Counted from the stretch's first letter, positions 46,328 to 56,786 are shown. The stretch is DNA of 64,000 nucleotides from Arthrobacter sp. Bz4 (GCF_003075455.1 NZ_QDAE01000013.1:1-64000); one strand, 5' to 3'. Program-made: numbers and translations. Notes: generated by a model not told the origin, from the sequence alone.

Positions 46328-47272
46328 GTGACTATTCAATCCGACGCACTGGTTTCACCAGCACCGACCGCCCTGAGTGGTGTCGCCTTCACCAAGGGCC
46401 ACGGCACCGGAAACGATTTTGTCCTGGTCACCGACCCGGACGGCGAGCTGGAGATCGGGCCCGACGACGTCCGCACCATCTGTGACCGGCACCGTGGTAT
46501 CGGCGCAGACGGGTTGATTCGAGCGATCAGATCCCGCCACCTGCCGGAGGGGCGGGTGCTGCTCCAGAGTGATCCGTCGGCCGAGTGGTTCATGGATTAC
46601 CGCAACTCGGATGGCTCGCTGTCGGAAATGTGCGGCAACGGCGTCCGGGTCTTCGTCCACCTGCTGGTCTCCGCGGGGCTGCTCAGCCTTGCCGAGGGAG
46701 CCACGGCGTCGATTGCCACCCGCGGCGGGATCAAACTGGTGGAACGGTCCGTCGATGGTTACTCGGTGGATATGGGTCCCTGGGAGTTCATCTTCCCCGA
46801 CGCTGCAGCATCGCGAGCCACCGATTCCCTGGTGGAGGCCGATGGGCTGGAGGTTCCGCGGCCCGCCCTGTCAATCAGCATGGGCAACCCCCACACGGTC
46901 GTGGCACTGGCTGAGCCTGCCGAACTGGATGCCGCACGGCTGTTCACCGCGCCGGTCGTCGACCCAACGCCCGTCGACGGGACCAACGTCGAATTCGTGG
47001 TGCCGCACGATCCGCTGGTGCACGACGGCGTCGGCCGCGTCAGGATGCGGGTGCATGAGCGCGGTGTGGGGGAGACCCTGTCCTGCGGGACGGGGGCGTG
47101 CGCAGTTGCGGCGGCCACGAGATTCTGGGCCGGGGCCGAAGCGCCCCTCACCTGGCGGGTCGAGGTGCCCGGCGGCGTCGTCGGCGTCCGCTTCCACGCC
47201 GGACCTGACGGGCGCGAACATGTCAGCCTGAGCGGGCCAGCCGTCCTGGTGGCGACCGGCACCTTCCTCTAA
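46328..47272 (+). CDS. dapF: diaminopimelate epimerase
   Basis: DapF converts LL-DAP to meso-DAP for lysine and peptidoglycan. From GTG 46328 the product is 314 residues, with FTKGHGTGNDFVLV near the N-terminus and both catalytic cysteines: the first in SEMCGNGVRVF, the second in LSCGTGACAVAAA. The frame is open upstream, but the start at 46328 gives the family N-terminus. It is the third DAP gene in the window. Confidence 0.95.
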   Translation: MTIQSDALVSPAPTALSGVAFTKGHGTGNDFVLVTDPDGELEIGPDDVRTICDRHRGIGADGLIRAIRSRHLPEGRVLLQSDPSAEWFMDYRNSDGSLSEMCGNGVRVFVHLLVSAGLLSLAEGATASIATRGGIKLVERSVDGYSVDMGPWEFIFPDAAASRATDSLVEADGLEVPRPALSISMGNPHTVVALAEPAELDAARLFTAPVVDPTPVDGTNVEFVVPHDPLVHDGVGRVRMRVHERGVGETLSCGTGACAVAAATRFWAGAEAPLTWRVEVPGGVVGVRFHAGPDGREHVSLSGPAVLVATGTFL

Positions 47273-47310
47273 GGGCTCCCAGACAGCCGAGCGGTGCTAG
47301 GCGGCGTGCG

Positions 47311-47919
47311 CTAGGGAGTGAGGCGTTCCACCCGGATGATCCTGAACGACTTCGAGGTAGCAGTACGGGACACCTCGAACCCGTCGGCCAGCTGATCGGC
47401 AATCCACTTCTGCAGCGAGTCAGCGCCGAGATTCTTCTGCACCACCAGCCACGCGGACCCGCCAGGCGACAGCCGGGGCAGCCACTTCAGCAGCAGCGCG
47501 TGCAGCTCGTCCTTGCCCACCCTGATCGGTGGATTGGACCAGATGGTGTCGAAGGTGGCATCGGCGTCGACCTCTTCAGGGCGGGTCGCCACCACATTGC
47601 CCAGGCCCAACAGTTTCGCGTTTTCCGCGGTGAGCGCCAGCGCCCGTTCGTTGACGTCGACGGCGACCACCTGGGCGTCGGGGGCCAGCAGCGCCATCGT
47701 CAGTGCCAGTGGACCCCAGCCGCAGCCAATATCGAGCATCCGGGAGCCCACCGGATTGGGGGCCTCAGCGAGCAGGATGCGGGTGCCCTTGTCGATCCCG
47801 TCGGAGCTGAAGATGCCCGAGGACGTTACCAGGGTGCGCTCTACCCCGGCCAGCACCGTGCGGAGCGGTTTGCGGGTCTCCGGGCCGGCCGGCTGGGCGC
47901 TGAAGTAGTGGGAATCCAT
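47311..47919 (-). CDS. class I SAM-dependent methyltransferase, RsmC-like
   Basis: 202 residues from ATG 47919 (MDSHYFSAQPAGPE). The SAM motif MLDIGCGWGPLAL and the amino-methyltransferase motif WSNPPIRVGKDE (NPPI) point to the RsmC/RlmG group that methylates guanine N2 in rRNA. It corresponds to the single-domain form. TACGCT lies eight bases upstream of the start. It is convergent with dapF and divergent from hflX. The exact rRNA target is not determined. Confidence 0.85.
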   Translation of the reverse strand: MDSHYFSAQPAGPETRKPLRTVLAGVERTLVTSSGIFSSDGIDKGTRILLAEAPNPVGSRMLDIGCGWGPLALTMALLAPDAQVVAVDVNERALALTAENAKLLGLGNVVATRPEEVDADATFDTIWSNPPIRVGKDELHALLLKWLPRLSPGGSAWLVVQKNLGADSLQKWIADQLADGFEVSRTATSKSFRIIRVERLTP

Positions 47920-47927
47920 AACAAACC

Positions 47928-47933
47928 AGCGTA
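47928..47933 (-). promoter_or_regulatory. -10 element for the methyltransferase gene
   Basis: TACGCT on the minus strand is eight bases from the ATG at 47919; near-leaderless. Confidence 0.4.
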
Positions 47934-48160
47934 GTCGAGCCGCCGACGGTTTCTGGAACCCGGTCACCGCCGAATCCGCCAGCAACCTGGGCGCCCGTGA
48001 GGGGAATTTCGGTCACCGCCGTCCCGGATGGCCCGTCCGGTCCACCTTGCTCACGATAGGGCCCTGCCGCGCCGGAGGGATCAATTGCGCGCTCAGTGAA
48101 GTGCCTCACCCGATCGGGACCGGGACGACTACCATTGAAGGACACCACTTTAGGGAGCGT

Positions 48161-49705
48161 ATGACCACGAATAACGGGGGACCGGCGACGCCGGAACCAG
48201 AGATCGGCCCAGCCGAAATTCAGGCAGTGATTGACCGGATCCTGGCTAAAGACGAGGCCGCGTCCGCGAAGGGCGCAGGCAACCGTTTCGTCGGTGTCTC
48301 ATCCGGGCACGACGACGAACGGTCGTCCTACGACGGCGACCAGCAGGACCTGGACGAACGGCGTGCACTGCGACGCGTCGCAGGGCTTTCCACCGAACTC
48401 GAAGACGTCACTGAGGTCGAATACCGGCAGCTCCGCCTCGAACGCGTCGTCCTGGCAGGGCTCTGGAGTGAAGGCACCGCCGAAGATGCTGAAAACTCGC
48501 TGCGGGAACTGTCGGCGCTGGCAGCCACCGCCGGTTCAGAGGTGCTCGACGGCATCGTCCAGCGCCGGCTCAAGCCAGACCCCGGCACCTTCCTCGGCTC
48601 GGGCAAGGCCCAGGAGCTCAAGGACATCGTGGTATCCACCGGAGCCGACACCGTCATCGTGGATAGCGAACTCTCTCCCTCCCAACGCCGCGGACTGGAA
48701 GACATCGTCAAGGTCAAGGTCATTGACCGGACGGCCCTGATCCTCGACATTTTTGCCCAGCACGCGAAATCGCGGGAGGGCAAAGCCCAGGTCGAGCTGG
48801 CACAGCTCGAATACCTACTCCCCAGGCTGCGCGGTTGGGGTGACTCCATGTCCCGCCAGGCAGGCGGCCAGGTCGGCGGCGCCGGCGCCGGGATGGGTTC
48901 CCGTGGGCCCGGCGAAACGAAGATCGAGCTTGACCGGCGGAAGATTCGCACCCGGATGGCGAAGCTGCGCCGGGAGATCAGCGGGATGAAACCAGCCCGC
49001 GAAACAAAACGCGCCAACCGCCGTCGTAATGAGATCCCCTCGGTCGCAATCGCCGGCTACACCAACGCTGGCAAATCCTCCTTGCTGAACCGCCTCACCG
49101 ACGCTGGCGTCCTGGTGGAGAACGCGCTGTTCGCCACCCTGGATCCCACGGTGCGTAAGGCCGAAACCGCCGATGGGTTGGGCTACACGCTCGCCGATAC
49201 GGTCGGGTTCGTCAGGTCGCTGCCCACCCAGCTGGTTGAGGCATTCCGGTCGACGCTCGAAGAGATTGCCGACTCGGACCTGATTCTCCATGTGGTGGAT
49301 GTGTCCCACCCCGATCCGGAGGGGCAGATCGCCGCGGTCCGGGAAGTGCTCTCTGAGGTCGATGCCCGCAAGGTCCCCGAAATCATTGTTCTGAACAAGG
49401 CCGATGCCGCGGATCCCTTCGTGATCGAACGCCTGCGTCAACGCGAGCCCCGGCACGTGGTGGTCTCAGCCCGCACGGGCGAGGGTATCGCCGAGCTCCT
49501 CGAAGCCGTCAGCGCTGCCATCCCGCGACCCAGCGTCAAGCTGACGCTGCTGGTGCCATACGAACGCGGCGACGTCGTCAGCAGGTTGCACCAGTCCGAC
49601 GCCGAGATCCTGAACCTTGAGCACGTTGAATCGGGCACCCGGCTCGATGTCATGGTCCGTGCGGGTCTTGCCGCCGATCTGGAGGAATTCCGCCAGCATG
49701 CCTGA
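48161..49705 (+). CDS. hflX: GTPase HflX
   Basis: A ribosome-associated GTPase that splits stalled 70S ribosomes under stress. From ATG 48161 (AGGGAG four bases upstream) the product is 514 residues. The N-terminal HflX domain includes PDPGTFLGSGKAQELKD and a Gly-rich GGQVGGAGAGMGSRGPGE segment. The G-domain follows, with GYTNAGKSSLLNRL, DTVGFVRSLP and NKAD. The stop overlaps the following helicase start by eight bases. Confidence 0.95.
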   Translation: MTTNNGGPATPEPEIGPAEIQAVIDRILAKDEAASAKGAGNRFVGVSSGHDDERSSYDGDQQDLDERRALRRVAGLSTELEDVTEVEYRQLRLERVVLAGLWSEGTAEDAENSLRELSALAATAGSEVLDGIVQRRLKPDPGTFLGSGKAQELKDIVVSTGADTVIVDSELSPSQRRGLEDIVKVKVIDRTALILDIFAQHAKSREGKAQVELAQLEYLLPRLRGWGDSMSRQAGGQVGGAGAGMGSRGPGETKIELDRRKIRTRMAKLRREISGMKPARETKRANRRRNEIPSVAIAGYTNAGKSSLLNRLTDAGVLVENALFATLDPTVRKAETADGLGYTLADTVGFVRSLPTQLVEAFRSTLEEIADSDLILHVVDVSHPDPEGQIAAVREVLSEVDARKVPEIIVLNKADAADPFVIERLRQREPRHVVVSARTGEGIAELLEAVSAAIPRPSVKLTLLVPYERGDVVSRLHQSDAEILNLEHVESGTRLDVMVRAGLAADLEEFRQHA

Positions 49706-51725
49706 CAGCGGTACCGCGGGGCCGCTGGAACTTCTTGACGCCGCAGTTGAAGCCATGGGCGGCGAGAACCGGGTGGGCCAGCATGAGATGACGCAACGGG
49801 TCGCCGAGGCGCTGACCACCGGGGACCACCTGCTGGTGCAGGCTGGCACGGGCACCGGTAAATCGCTGGCCTACCTCATCCCCTTGATCTCCCACGCCCT
49901 GACCCACGACAAACCGGCCATCGTATCCACCGCAACGTTGGCGTTGCAGGCCCAGATTGTCGGTCGCGACGTGCCCCGGCTGCTGAAGGCCCTCAAAGGC
50001 AAGCTACCCCGCCCCGTCGACGTGGTGCTGCTCAAAGGCCGCGGCAATTACGTCTGCAAGCACAAAACGGGCGGAGGCTTCCCCGAAGAGGGGGCACCCG
50101 ACGCGCTCTTCAGCCTCGGCGAGGACACCGCCGCACCGCATCCCTCCGCCGGCCCGGCCACCCCGCTGGGCCGCGAGGTTGTCAGGCTCCGGGAGTGGGC
50201 CGAAACCACCGACACGGGTGACCGGGACGAGCTGACCCCCGGGGTGAGCGAGCAGGCGTGGCGGCAGGTGTCCGTGACCAGCATGGAATGTCTTGGCGCC
50301 CAAAAGTGCCCGGTCGCGGCGGAATGCTTCAGCGAACGGGCCAGGGCCAGGGCGGGCGACGCGGATATCGTCATCACCAACCATGCAATGCTCGCGATCA
50401 GTGCCTTCGAGGGGCTGGCGGTACTCCCCGAGTACGACGTCGTCGTCATCGACGAAGCCCACGAACTGCATGACCGGGTCACCGGAGCGGTGTCCGGACA
50501 ATTATCGGCGGGGATGATTTCCGCTGCGGCCTCGGCGGCCCGCCGTCATCTGTCAATCGCCACCGAGGGCCTCGACTCCGCAAACCGCTTTTTCGAGTCA
50601 ACAGTCACCGGGATCCCCACGGGATTAATGGCTGCCGGACTCACCGAGGAGCAGGAAACGGCGATCACCCAGGTCCGCGAAGCCTGCCGGGCCGTCCTGT
50701 CGGACGCCAAAGGAGACGGACCGACCCCGGCAGACGGTGGCCGGCAGATGGCGAAGTCCCACGTCCTCGCCGTCTTCGAACTCTGCGAGCGGCTTCTGAC
50801 GGCGACACCGGCCGGTGAGGTGCTCTGGGCCTCACGGCCAAGCACCTTCTCACCGGGCACCGGGTATTCACAGCCCGACGACGACGCACCCGCGACCATC
50901 AACATCGCGCCACTGTCCGTGGCCGGGAAGCTGCGGGAAGGCCTGTTCGCCGATCACACAGTGGTCCTGACCTCGGCAACGCTCGCCATCGGGGCCGAAT
51001 TCGGTCCAGTCGCCGGTTCGCTCGGTCTCGCGGGCGCCTCGGCGCCGTCATGGACCGGCGTCGACGTCGGCAGCCCCTTCGACTACCCGAAGCAGGGCGT
51101 CCTGTATGTCGCGAAGGACCTTCCAAAGCCGGAGCGGGGCACCTCGCCTGAGCAGCTCGACGAACTGGAGGTCTTGCTGAAAGCATCGCGGGGTGGGGCG
51201 CTGGGACTTTTTTCCTCCCGCCGCGCGGCCGAAGACGCAGCCGAAGCACTGCGCCCTCGGGTCGACTTCGAAATCCTGTGCCAGGGCGAATCGTCAATGT
51301 CGGCGCTGGTCAAACAATTCTCGGATGAGCCGGACACGTGCCTCTTCGGCACCATGTCACTCTGGCAGGGCGTCGATGTGCCAGGCCGGTCGTGCCGGCT
51401 GGTCACCATCGACCGCATTCCCTTCCCGCGCCCTGACGACCCACTCATGACAGCGCGGACGAGAGCCGTTGCGAAAGCCGGTGGAAACGGTTTCATGAGT
51501 GTTTCGGCAACCCACGCGGCCGTCCGCCTCGCTCAGGGCGCCGGACGCCTCATCCGCGCAGCCGAAGACAAGGGGGTGGTGGCGATCCTCGATTCCAGGC
51601 TCGCCAACGCACGCTACGGATCATTCCTGCGTGCCGCGCTGCCTCCTTTTTGGTCCACCACCGATCGCACGACGGCGGTCGGCGTCCTGGAGCGGCTGGC
51701 AGGAAAACCCACGCCCGGGGGTTAG
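49698..51725 (+). CDS. ATP-dependent DNA helicase, DinG/XPD family
   Basis: 675 residues. Walker [17 protein letters not shown] is near the N-terminus. Four cysteines ([24 protein letters not shown]) form the iron-sulfur cluster site of XPD/DinG helicases. The DEAH box is [13 protein letters not shown], and the C-terminal motifs include [22 protein letters not shown] and [17 protein letters not shown] 49698 has GGAGG ten to twelve bases upstream. Its stop codon overlaps the lexA stop codon on the other strand. Confidence 0.92.
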   Translation: MPDSGTAGPLELLDAAVEAMGGENRVGQHEMTQRVAEALTTGDHLLVQAGTGTGKSLAYLIPLISHALTHDKPAIVSTATLALQAQIVGRDVPRLLKALKGKLPRPVDVVLLKGRGNYVCKHKTGGGFPEEGAPDALFSLGEDTAAPHPSAGPATPLGREVVRLREWAETTDTGDRDELTPGVSEQAWRQVSVTSMECLGAQKCPVAAECFSERARARAGDADIVITNHAMLAISAFEGLAVLPEYDVVVIDEAHELHDRVTGAVSGQLSAGMISAAASAARRHLSIATEGLDSANRFFESTVTGIPTGLMAAGLTEEQETAITQVREACRAVLSDAKGDGPTPADGGRQMAKSHVLAVFELCERLLTATPAGEVLWASRPSTFSPGTGYSQPDDDAPATINIAPLSVAGKLREGLFADHTVVLTSATLAIGAEFGPVAGSLGLAGASAPSWTGVDVGSPFDYPKQGVLYVAKDLPKPERGTSPEQLDELEVLLKASRGGALGLFSSRRAAEDAAEALRPRVDFEILCQGESSMSALVKQFSDEPDTCLFGTMSLWQGVDVPGRSCRLVTIDRIPFPRPDDPLMTARTRAVAKAGGNGFMSVSATHAAVRLAQGAGRLIRAAEDKGVVAILDSRLANARYGSFLRAALPPFWSTTDRTTAVGVLERLAGKPTPGG

Positions 51726-52495
51726 AGGGCGCGCATCACCGAGACGACCTTGCCCATAATCGTGGCGAGGTCTCCCAGGATCGGCTCGTACTGGGTGTTC
51801 TGGGGGAGCAGCCAGGTGTGACCGTCGCGCTGACGGAAAGTCTTCACAGTCGCCTCGTCGTCGAGGAGCGCGGCCACGATGTCACCGTTCTGTGCTTCCT
51901 GCTGGCGCCGGACCACTACCCAGTCACCGTCGCAAATGGCGGCGTCGATCATCGAATCGCCATAGACCCGCAACATGAAGAGATCGCCGTGTCCCACCAA
52001 CTGGCGGGGTAGCGGCATGACATCTTCCACTACCTGGTCGGCCAGCACCGGGCCGCCGGCAGCGATCCGCCCCACCATCGGAACCATGGCTGCGTCGACC
52101 GCGCCGCCGACGTCCGGTGTCGTGCCCTGGCCCGATCCTTCTTCGCCGCTGTGCTGATCATGGTCGAGGGTCAGCGGAAGCAGGATCTCCATGGCGCGGG
52201 GGCGCTTCGGATCGCGCCTGAGATAGCCCATCCGCTCCAGCTGCGACAACTGATGGGTGACGCTCGAGAGACTGGCGAGCCCAACCGTGTCTCCGATCTC
52301 GCGCATGGAGGGCGGATACCCGTTGGTGCCGATGGCCCGCTGAATGGTCTCGAGGATTTTCTTCTGGCGGGGCGTCATGCCCTTGGGCACCTGGCGGCCA
52401 CGCGGGCGGCCACGGGCTGGCAGGGCGGCCGGGGCAAGGTCAGCCGGGGCGAGGTCGGAGGCCGGTTCATCCAGTGGTGCGTCGGACTCTTTCAC
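51722..52495 (-). CDS. lexA: SOS repressor LexA
   Basis: 257 residues from GTG 52495 (AAGGGA about nine bases upstream). After an Asp/Ala/Pro-rich extension of ~38 residues come the winged HTH ([38 protein letters not shown]), the cleavage site A146-G147, and the catalytic Ser181 ([13 protein letters not shown]) and Lys218 (EATVKTF). All self-cleavage residues are intact. Two SOS boxes lie in the divergent gap upstream, so it is autoregulated. Confidence 0.97.
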   Translation of the reverse strand: MKESDAPLDEPASDLAPADLAPAALPARGRPRGRQVPKGMTPRQKKILETIQRAIGTNGYPPSMREIGDTVGLASLSSVTHQLSQLERMGYLRRDPKRPRAMEILLPLTLDHDQHSGEEGSGQGTTPDVGGAVDAAMVPMVGRIAAGGPVLADQVVEDVMPLPRQLVGHGDLFMLRVYGDSMIDAAICDGDWVVVRRQQEAQNGDIVAALLDDEATVKTFRQRDGHTWLLPQNTQYEPILGDLATIMGKVVSVMRAL

Positions 52496-52649
52496 GGTCG
52501 CTGTCCCTTCGATAAGAATCCATGTACCCCGGCAGATCCCTGGATTCCACGGGCCGAGCTTATTTTGTCAGTGGCGGATGATGTGCTGGTTTCTGCTGGA
52601 TCCCGAACCTTCATCCTTGCCCTAACGGTAAGGGAGTCAGGACACGTTT

Positions 52650-52665
52650 TCAAACATTTGTTCGA
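52650..52665. promoter_or_regulatory. LexA (SOS) box 1 in the lexA / LysM gap
   Basis: TCAAACATTTGTTCGA differs from TCGAAC-N4-GTTCGA at one position. It is the box nearer lexA (155 bases from its start). Confidence 0.8.
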
Positions 52666-52717
52666 TCGTGTCTCGACAAAGTTCGTCAATCAGTGCTAAA
52701 AATAAACAAGCAGTAAT

Positions 52718-52733
52718 TCGAAGATAAGTTCGA
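52718..52733. promoter_or_regulatory. LexA (SOS) box 2 in the lexA / LysM gap
   Basis: TCGAAGATAAGTTCGA differs from the consensus at one position (sixth base). It is 116 bases before the LysM gene. With box 1 it covers the 353-bp divergent region, which holds no other clear feature. Confidence 0.8.
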
Positions 52734-52848
52734 ACAAAACAGGAATCGCCGGTTTTAGCTCGAACACCGCCTTCAACCTTCAGGGTTGGTCCCGGGTTAA
52801 TACCCCAGGACCGAATGGACTGATTCGAGAGTACAGAGAGGTGTATCC

Positions 52849-53223
52849 ATGTCTGTCATCACCACACACCAGAATTTCCCTACCACCGAAAGCGACGCGA
52901 CCACGAGCGGCGCCACCAAGCTGCGGCTGACCCGCAGGGGCCGGCTCCTGTTGGTCGGATTGCCGATCGTGCTACTCGCGTCGGCCGTTCTGATGTTGTC
53001 AGGATTTTTCAACTCGCCTGCCAAGGCATCAGCTGAAGGCGGAGAGGTGACCGAGACCGTGAGTGTCAGCGTCGCAGCCGGCGAAACCATCTGGCAGCTG
53101 GCAACCGAGTTCGCTCCGGACCGCGATCCGCGCATCGTCGTCTCCGAGATCGTTGAACTGAACAGCTTGGGCACCTCAGTGCTGCAGGCAGGGCAGCAAC
53201 TGGATGTCCCCACCAACCGGTAA
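52849..53223 (+). CDS. LysM protein divergent from lexA, candidate SOS cell-division inhibitor
   Basis: 124 residues: a cytoplasmic N-terminus of ~45 residues, one transmembrane helix (LLLVGLPIVLLASAVLMLSGFF) and an extracytoplasmic LysM domain (SVSVAAGETIWQLATEF...IVVSEIVELNSLGTSVLQAGQQLDVP). GAGAG lies upstream of the ATG. The same architecture and position next to lexA are known for YneA (Bacillus), DivS (Corynebacterium) and ChiZ (Mycobacterium), which block septation during SOS. The two SOS boxes support this role here; it is otherwise inferred. Confidence 0.85.
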   Translation: MSVITTHQNFPTTESDATTSGATKLRLTRRGRLLLVGLPIVLLASAVLMLSGFFNSPAKASAEGGEVTETVSVSVAAGETIWQLATEFAPDRDPRIVVSEIVELNSLGTSVLQAGQQLDVPTNR

Positions 53224-53261
53224 CGCCTCGACAGCCACTACTGCACCCCCAGAACCCTCCA

Positions 53262-53290
53262 ACCCGGTCGGCCAGTATCGGCCACCGGGT
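53262..53290 (+). terminator. hairpin after the LysM gene
   Basis: ACCCGGT/ACCGGGT outer arms and GGCC/GGCC inner arms form a bulged hairpin between the LysM gene and hisC. It has no T-run. Confidence 0.45.
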
Positions 53291-53369
53291 GCGGAGCTTC
53301 TGCGAACGCGGTGAAGATCCTGATGAAGGGTGAAGGCCCGCCGATTCTGCACCTGCAGCACTCCATGCT

Positions 53370-53375
53370 TAACCT
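53370..53375 (+). promoter_or_regulatory. -10 element for hisC (leaderless)
   Basis: TAACCT is followed by six bases and the hisC GTG at 53382. Confidence 0.55.
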
Positions 53376-53381
53376 TGACAG

Positions 53382-54491
53382 GTGAGCGAACAGTTTGAGC
53401 GGTTGAGCCGGTTGCCCCTGCGCGAGGATCTGCGGGGCAAGCACCCCTACGGTGCGCCCCAGTTGGATGTCCCCATCCTCCTGAACGTCAATGAGAATAC
53501 CCATGGAGTGCCGGACGATGTCCGGCAGGCAATCGTTGATGCGGTGAGCCGGGAGGTCGGGGGGCTGAACCGTTACCCCGACCGTGAGTTCACCGAGCTC
53601 CGGACCAATCTTGCACGCTACCTCGGCCACGGACTGACGCCCGAAAACCTGTGGGCCGCCAACGGATCCAACGAGGTACTGCAGCACCTGCTGCAGGCCT
53701 TCGGCGGCCCGGGTCGATCAGCCATCGGCTTCCCCCCGACCTACTCCATGTATCCGTTGCTGGCCAGCAGCACCGGCACCCGCTATATCGCAGGGCAGGG
53801 TAACGACAGGTTCGAGCTCAGCGCCGCCGACGCGGCCCGCGAAGTGCGCGAATCCGGCGCGAACCTCGTCTTTCTGTGCTCGCCGAACAACCCGACCGGC
53901 TCAGCGCTGGGCCTGGATGTGGTGGAAGCGGTTTATGAGGCGGGCAGCGACGCGCAGGCAATCGTGATCGTCGATGAGGCCTATGCCGAGTTCGCCCACG
54001 CAGGCACCGTCAGCGCCCTCAGCCTGCTGGCGGGCCGGGAACGTCTTGTGGTGTCCCGCACCATGAGCAAGGCTTTCGCGATGGCCGGGACGAGGCTCGG
54101 TTACCTGGCGGCGGCCCCCGAGGTTGCTGACGCGCTGCGCCTGGTCCGGTTGCCGTACCACCTTTCGGCCATCACCCAGGCGGCAGCGAACGCGGCCCTG
54201 ACCCACTCTGACCGATTGCTTGCCAACGTGGAAAACATCAAGGTGCAACGCGATCGGATAGTGACCAGTCTCCAGCACCTCGGGTTGACCCCGGTGCCCT
54301 CGGACGCCAACTTCGTTCTCTTCGGCGGACTGGACGACCCGCACCGCATCTGGCAGGGCCTGCTCGACGGGGGAGTGCTGATTCGCGACGTCGGTATTCC
54401 CGGTCACCTCCGGGTCACCGCAGGCACCGAGACGGAAACCACAGTGTTCCTCGACACCCTCGGTGCCCTGCTGGAGGGGACCGTCTCCTAG
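53382..54491 (+). CDS. hisC: histidinol-phosphate aminotransferase
   Basis: A PLP enzyme of histidine synthesis, 369 residues. It has the N-terminal [20 protein letters not shown] and [11 protein letters not shown] typical of His[22 protein letters not shown] and the PLP-binding Lys230 in [20 protein letters not shown]. hisD is not present upstream in this window; the preceding gene is the LysM protein. It leads the his gene run. Confidence 0.94.
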   Translation: MSEQFERLSRLPLREDLRGKHPYGAPQLDVPILLNVNENTHGVPDDVRQAIVDAVSREVGGLNRYPDREFTELRTNLARYLGHGLTPENLWAANGSNEVLQHLLQAFGGPGRSAIGFPPTYSMYPLLASSTGTRYIAGQGNDRFELSAADAAREVRESGANLVFLCSPNNPTGSALGLDVVEAVYEAGSDAQAIVIVDEAYAEFAHAGTVSALSLLAGRERLVVSRTMSKAFAMAGTRLGYLAAAPEVADALRLVRLPYHLSAITQAAANAALTHSDRLLANVENIKVQRDRIVTSLQHLGLTPVPSDANFVLFGGLDDPHRIWQGLLDGGVLIRDVGIPGHLRVTAGTETETTVFLDTLGALLEGTVS

Positions 54492-54573
54492 ACTGGTGAT
54501 AGACCCTTTCCAAGCGGCGCCCGGTGCTGTCCCTACCGTCACCCATCCGCTACGTACCAATCGAAGGATAGCC

Positions 54574-55191
54574 ATGAGCGTGGAAACCACTGTCGGACGC
54601 ACTGCGAGCCGGGAACGGACCACCAGCGAGTCGTCGGTGTTTGTCGAGCTCGATCTTGACGGCACCGGACGCGCGGAGATCAGCACCTCGGTGCCGTTCT
54701 ACGACCACATGCTGACTGCGCTGGCCAAGCACTCACTGATCGACCTCACGGTCCGAGCCACCGGTGACACGCACATCGATGCCCACCACACCGTCGAGGA
54801 TGTCGCCATCACCATCGGCGAGGTGCTCCGGGAGGCCCTGGGGACGAAGGCCGGGATCCGCAGGTTCGGCGAAGCGACGGTGCCCCTGGATGAGGCGCTG
54901 GCCAACGCCGTCGTCGACATCTCCGGCCGGCCATACCTGGTGCACACGGGTGAGCCCGCAGGCCAGGAATACCACCTGATCGGAGGGCACTTCACCGGCT
55001 CGCTGACCCGGCACGTCTTCGAGGCGATCACCCTGCATGCCCAGATCTGTCTGCACATGACGGTGTTGGGTGGACGGGATCCACACCACATTGTCGAAGC
55101 CCAGTTCAAGGCGTTCGCCCGGGCGCTGCGCGCTGCAGTGGAACCGGACCCACGCGTGGAGGGCATCCCGTCCACCAAGGGGGCACTATGA
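54574..55191 (+). CDS. hisB: imidazoleglycerol-phosphate dehydratase
   Basis: A monofunctional dehydratase, 205 residues. The metal-binding histidine motifs are intact: [33 protein letters not shown] and [15 protein letters not shown]. There is no fused phosphatase domain. GAAGGA lies seven bases upstream of ATG 54574. The stop overlaps the hisH start by four bases (ATGA). Confidence 0.96.
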   Translation: MSVETTVGRTASRERTTSESSVFVELDLDGTGRAEISTSVPFYDHMLTALAKHSLIDLTVRATGDTHIDAHHTVEDVAITIGEVLREALGTKAGIRRFGEATVPLDEALANAVVDISGRPYLVHTGEPAGQEYHLIGGHFTGSLTRHVFEAITLHAQICLHMTVLGGRDPHHIVEAQFKAFARALRAAVEPDPRVEGIPSTKGAL

Positions 55192-55826
55192 GTGCGCCAC
55201 GCGTAACGGTTCTGGACTACGGTTCGGGGAACATCCGTTCAGCGGTCCGTGCCCTGGAACACGTCGGCGCTGAAGTGACGTTGAGCGCCAAACCCGACGA
55301 CGTCCTGAACGCCGACGGGTTGGTGGTGCCCGGCGTCGGAGCCTTCGCGACCGTGATGAAGGGTCTGAAGGATGTCGATGCACTGCGCATGATCGGCCGG
55401 CGGGTGGCGGGCGGCAGGCCAGTGCTTGGCATCTGCGTGGGCCTGCAGATCCTCTTCGAGGAGGGCGTCGAGCACGGCGTCCGGACCGCGGGCATGGGCG
55501 AGTGGCCAGGCACCGTTGAACGGTTGCAGGCTGACGTCGTCCCGCACATGGGCTGGAACACGGTGAAGGCAGCCGAGGGGTCGCAGCTGTTCGAAGGCAT
55601 CGAGGACGAGCGGTTCTACTTTGTGCACTCCTACGGAGTGCAGCAGTGGAAGTTCGAGGTCACCCAGCCAGCAATGAAGCCCCCAATGGTGACCTGGGCG
55701 GACCACGGCGGTCAGTTCATTGCCGCCGTGGAAAACGGTCCCCTCAGCGCCACCCAGTTCCACCCCGAAAAGTCCGGTGACGCCGGGGCCCGTCTGCTCT
55801 CCAACTGGACAGCCGGGCTGCGGTAG
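55188..55826 (+). CDS. hisH: imidazole glycerol phosphate synthase, glutaminase subunit
   Basis: 212 residues, class I glutamine amidotransferase. The nucleophile Cys83 is in [12 protein letters not shown], and the His/Glu pair is in [12 protein letters not shown]. It pairs with HisF, which is not in this window. It is translationally coupled to hisB and followed two bases later by a 52-residue membrane-protein gene. Confidence 0.96.
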   Translation: MSAPRVTVLDYGSGNIRSAVRALEHVGAEVTLSAKPDDVLNADGLVVPGVGAFATVMKGLKDVDALRMIGRRVAGGRPVLGICVGLQILFEEGVEHGVRTAGMGEWPGTVERLQADVVPHMGWNTVKAAEGSQLFEGIEDERFYFVHSYGVQQWKFEVTQPAMKPPMVTWADHGGQFIAAVENGPLSATQFHPEKSGDAGARLLSNWTAGLR

Positions 55827-55828
55827 TC

Positions 55829-55987
55829 ATGTGGAGCATAGTGTTGATGGGGCTCGCGGGCCTGTTGATCGGTGGGGCTATCTCCTTCCGGCGGCAGGAA
55901 CTACCCAAGGCCCTGATCATCAGCTTCTGGGTCCTGGCGGGAATGGCGCTCCTCGCTGCCTACCTCCTGACCCTGACCGACATCTGA
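55829..55987 (+). CDS. 52-residue two-helix membrane protein in the his operon
   Basis: ATG 55829 starts two bases after the hisH stop and the frame ends at TGA 55987. The product has two hydrophobic segments ([19 protein letters not shown] and a segment ending in [13 protein letters not shown]) joined by a charged FRRQELPKA turn. Codon use is that of a real gene (GC-rich third positions). I know no function; the tight spacing suggests co-expression with hisH and priA. Confidence 0.7.
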   Translation: MWSIVLMGLAGLLIGGAISFRRQELPKALIISFWVLAGMALLAAYLLTLTDI

Positions 55988-56027
55988 TTCCAGACCTCCG
56001 ACAGCTACGAAAGAGTCACAACACCCG

Positions 56028-56786
56028 ATGAGCCCCTTTACTGAATCCCCCATTCTCGAACTGCTTCCTGCTGTCGACGTCGTCGACGGGCAGGCTGTCC
56101 GCCTGGTCCAGGGCGAGGCCGGCAGCGAAACAGGTTACGGTGACGCCCTCGAGGCGGCCCTCGCCTGGCAGCAGGACGGCGCCGAATGGGTGCACCTGGT
56201 GGACCTTGACGCAGCCTTCGGCCGGGGCTCAAACCGCGAACTGCTCGGACGCGTGATTAACGAACTCGACATCAAGGTGGAGCTGTCCGGGGGAATCCGC
56301 GATGACGCCTCCCTCGACGCAGCCCTGGAACTCGGCGCGCACCGGGTGAACCTCGGCACCGCAGCCCTGGAAAACCCGGAGTGGACGGCTGCGGTCATCG
56401 CCCGCTACGGCGACAAGATCGCCGTCGGCCTGGACGTCCGGGGCACCACCCTGGCAGCCCGCGGCTGGACCGAAGAAGGCGGCGACCTGTGGGAAGTCCT
56501 GCAGCGCCTCGAAGACGCGGGCTGCTCCCGGTACGTGGTCACAGACGTCACCAAGGACGGCACGCTCCGCGGCCCCAACCTCGAACTACTCCAGCAGGTG
56601 CTTGAGCGGACCTCGCAGCCCGTGGTCGCATCGGGTGGAATCTCAAGCCTCGAGGACCTCGCGGCGCTGCGCCAGCTGGTGCCACACGGACTGGAAGGTG
56701 CAATCGTGGGCAAGGCGCTGTACGCCGGCGCCTTCACGCTGCCCCAGGCGCTCGACATCGCCGGGCACCCGGCATCCCGGATGTGA
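56028..56786 (+). CDS. priA: phosphoribosyl isomerase A (HisA/TrpF bifunctional type)
   Basis: A 252-residue TIM barrel. [32 protein letters not shown] at the N-terminus matches the actinobacterial PriA form, which isomerises both ProFAR (histidine) and phosphoribosylanthranilate (tryptophan). [13 protein letters not shown] and [12 protein letters not shown] are present. Dual function is inferred from the lineage. Its TGA overlaps the GTG of the next gene. Confidence 0.92.
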   Translation: MSPFTESPILELLPAVDVVDGQAVRLVQGEAGSETGYGDALEAALAWQQDGAEWVHLVDLDAAFGRGSNRELLGRVINELDIKVELSGGIRDDASLDAALELGAHRVNLGTAALENPEWTAAVIARYGDKIAVGLDVRGTTLAARGWTEEGGDLWEVLQRLEDAGCSRYVVTDVTKDGTLRGPNLELLQQVLERTSQPVVASGGISSLEDLAALRQLVPHGLEGAIVGKALYAGAFTLPQALDIAGHPASRM

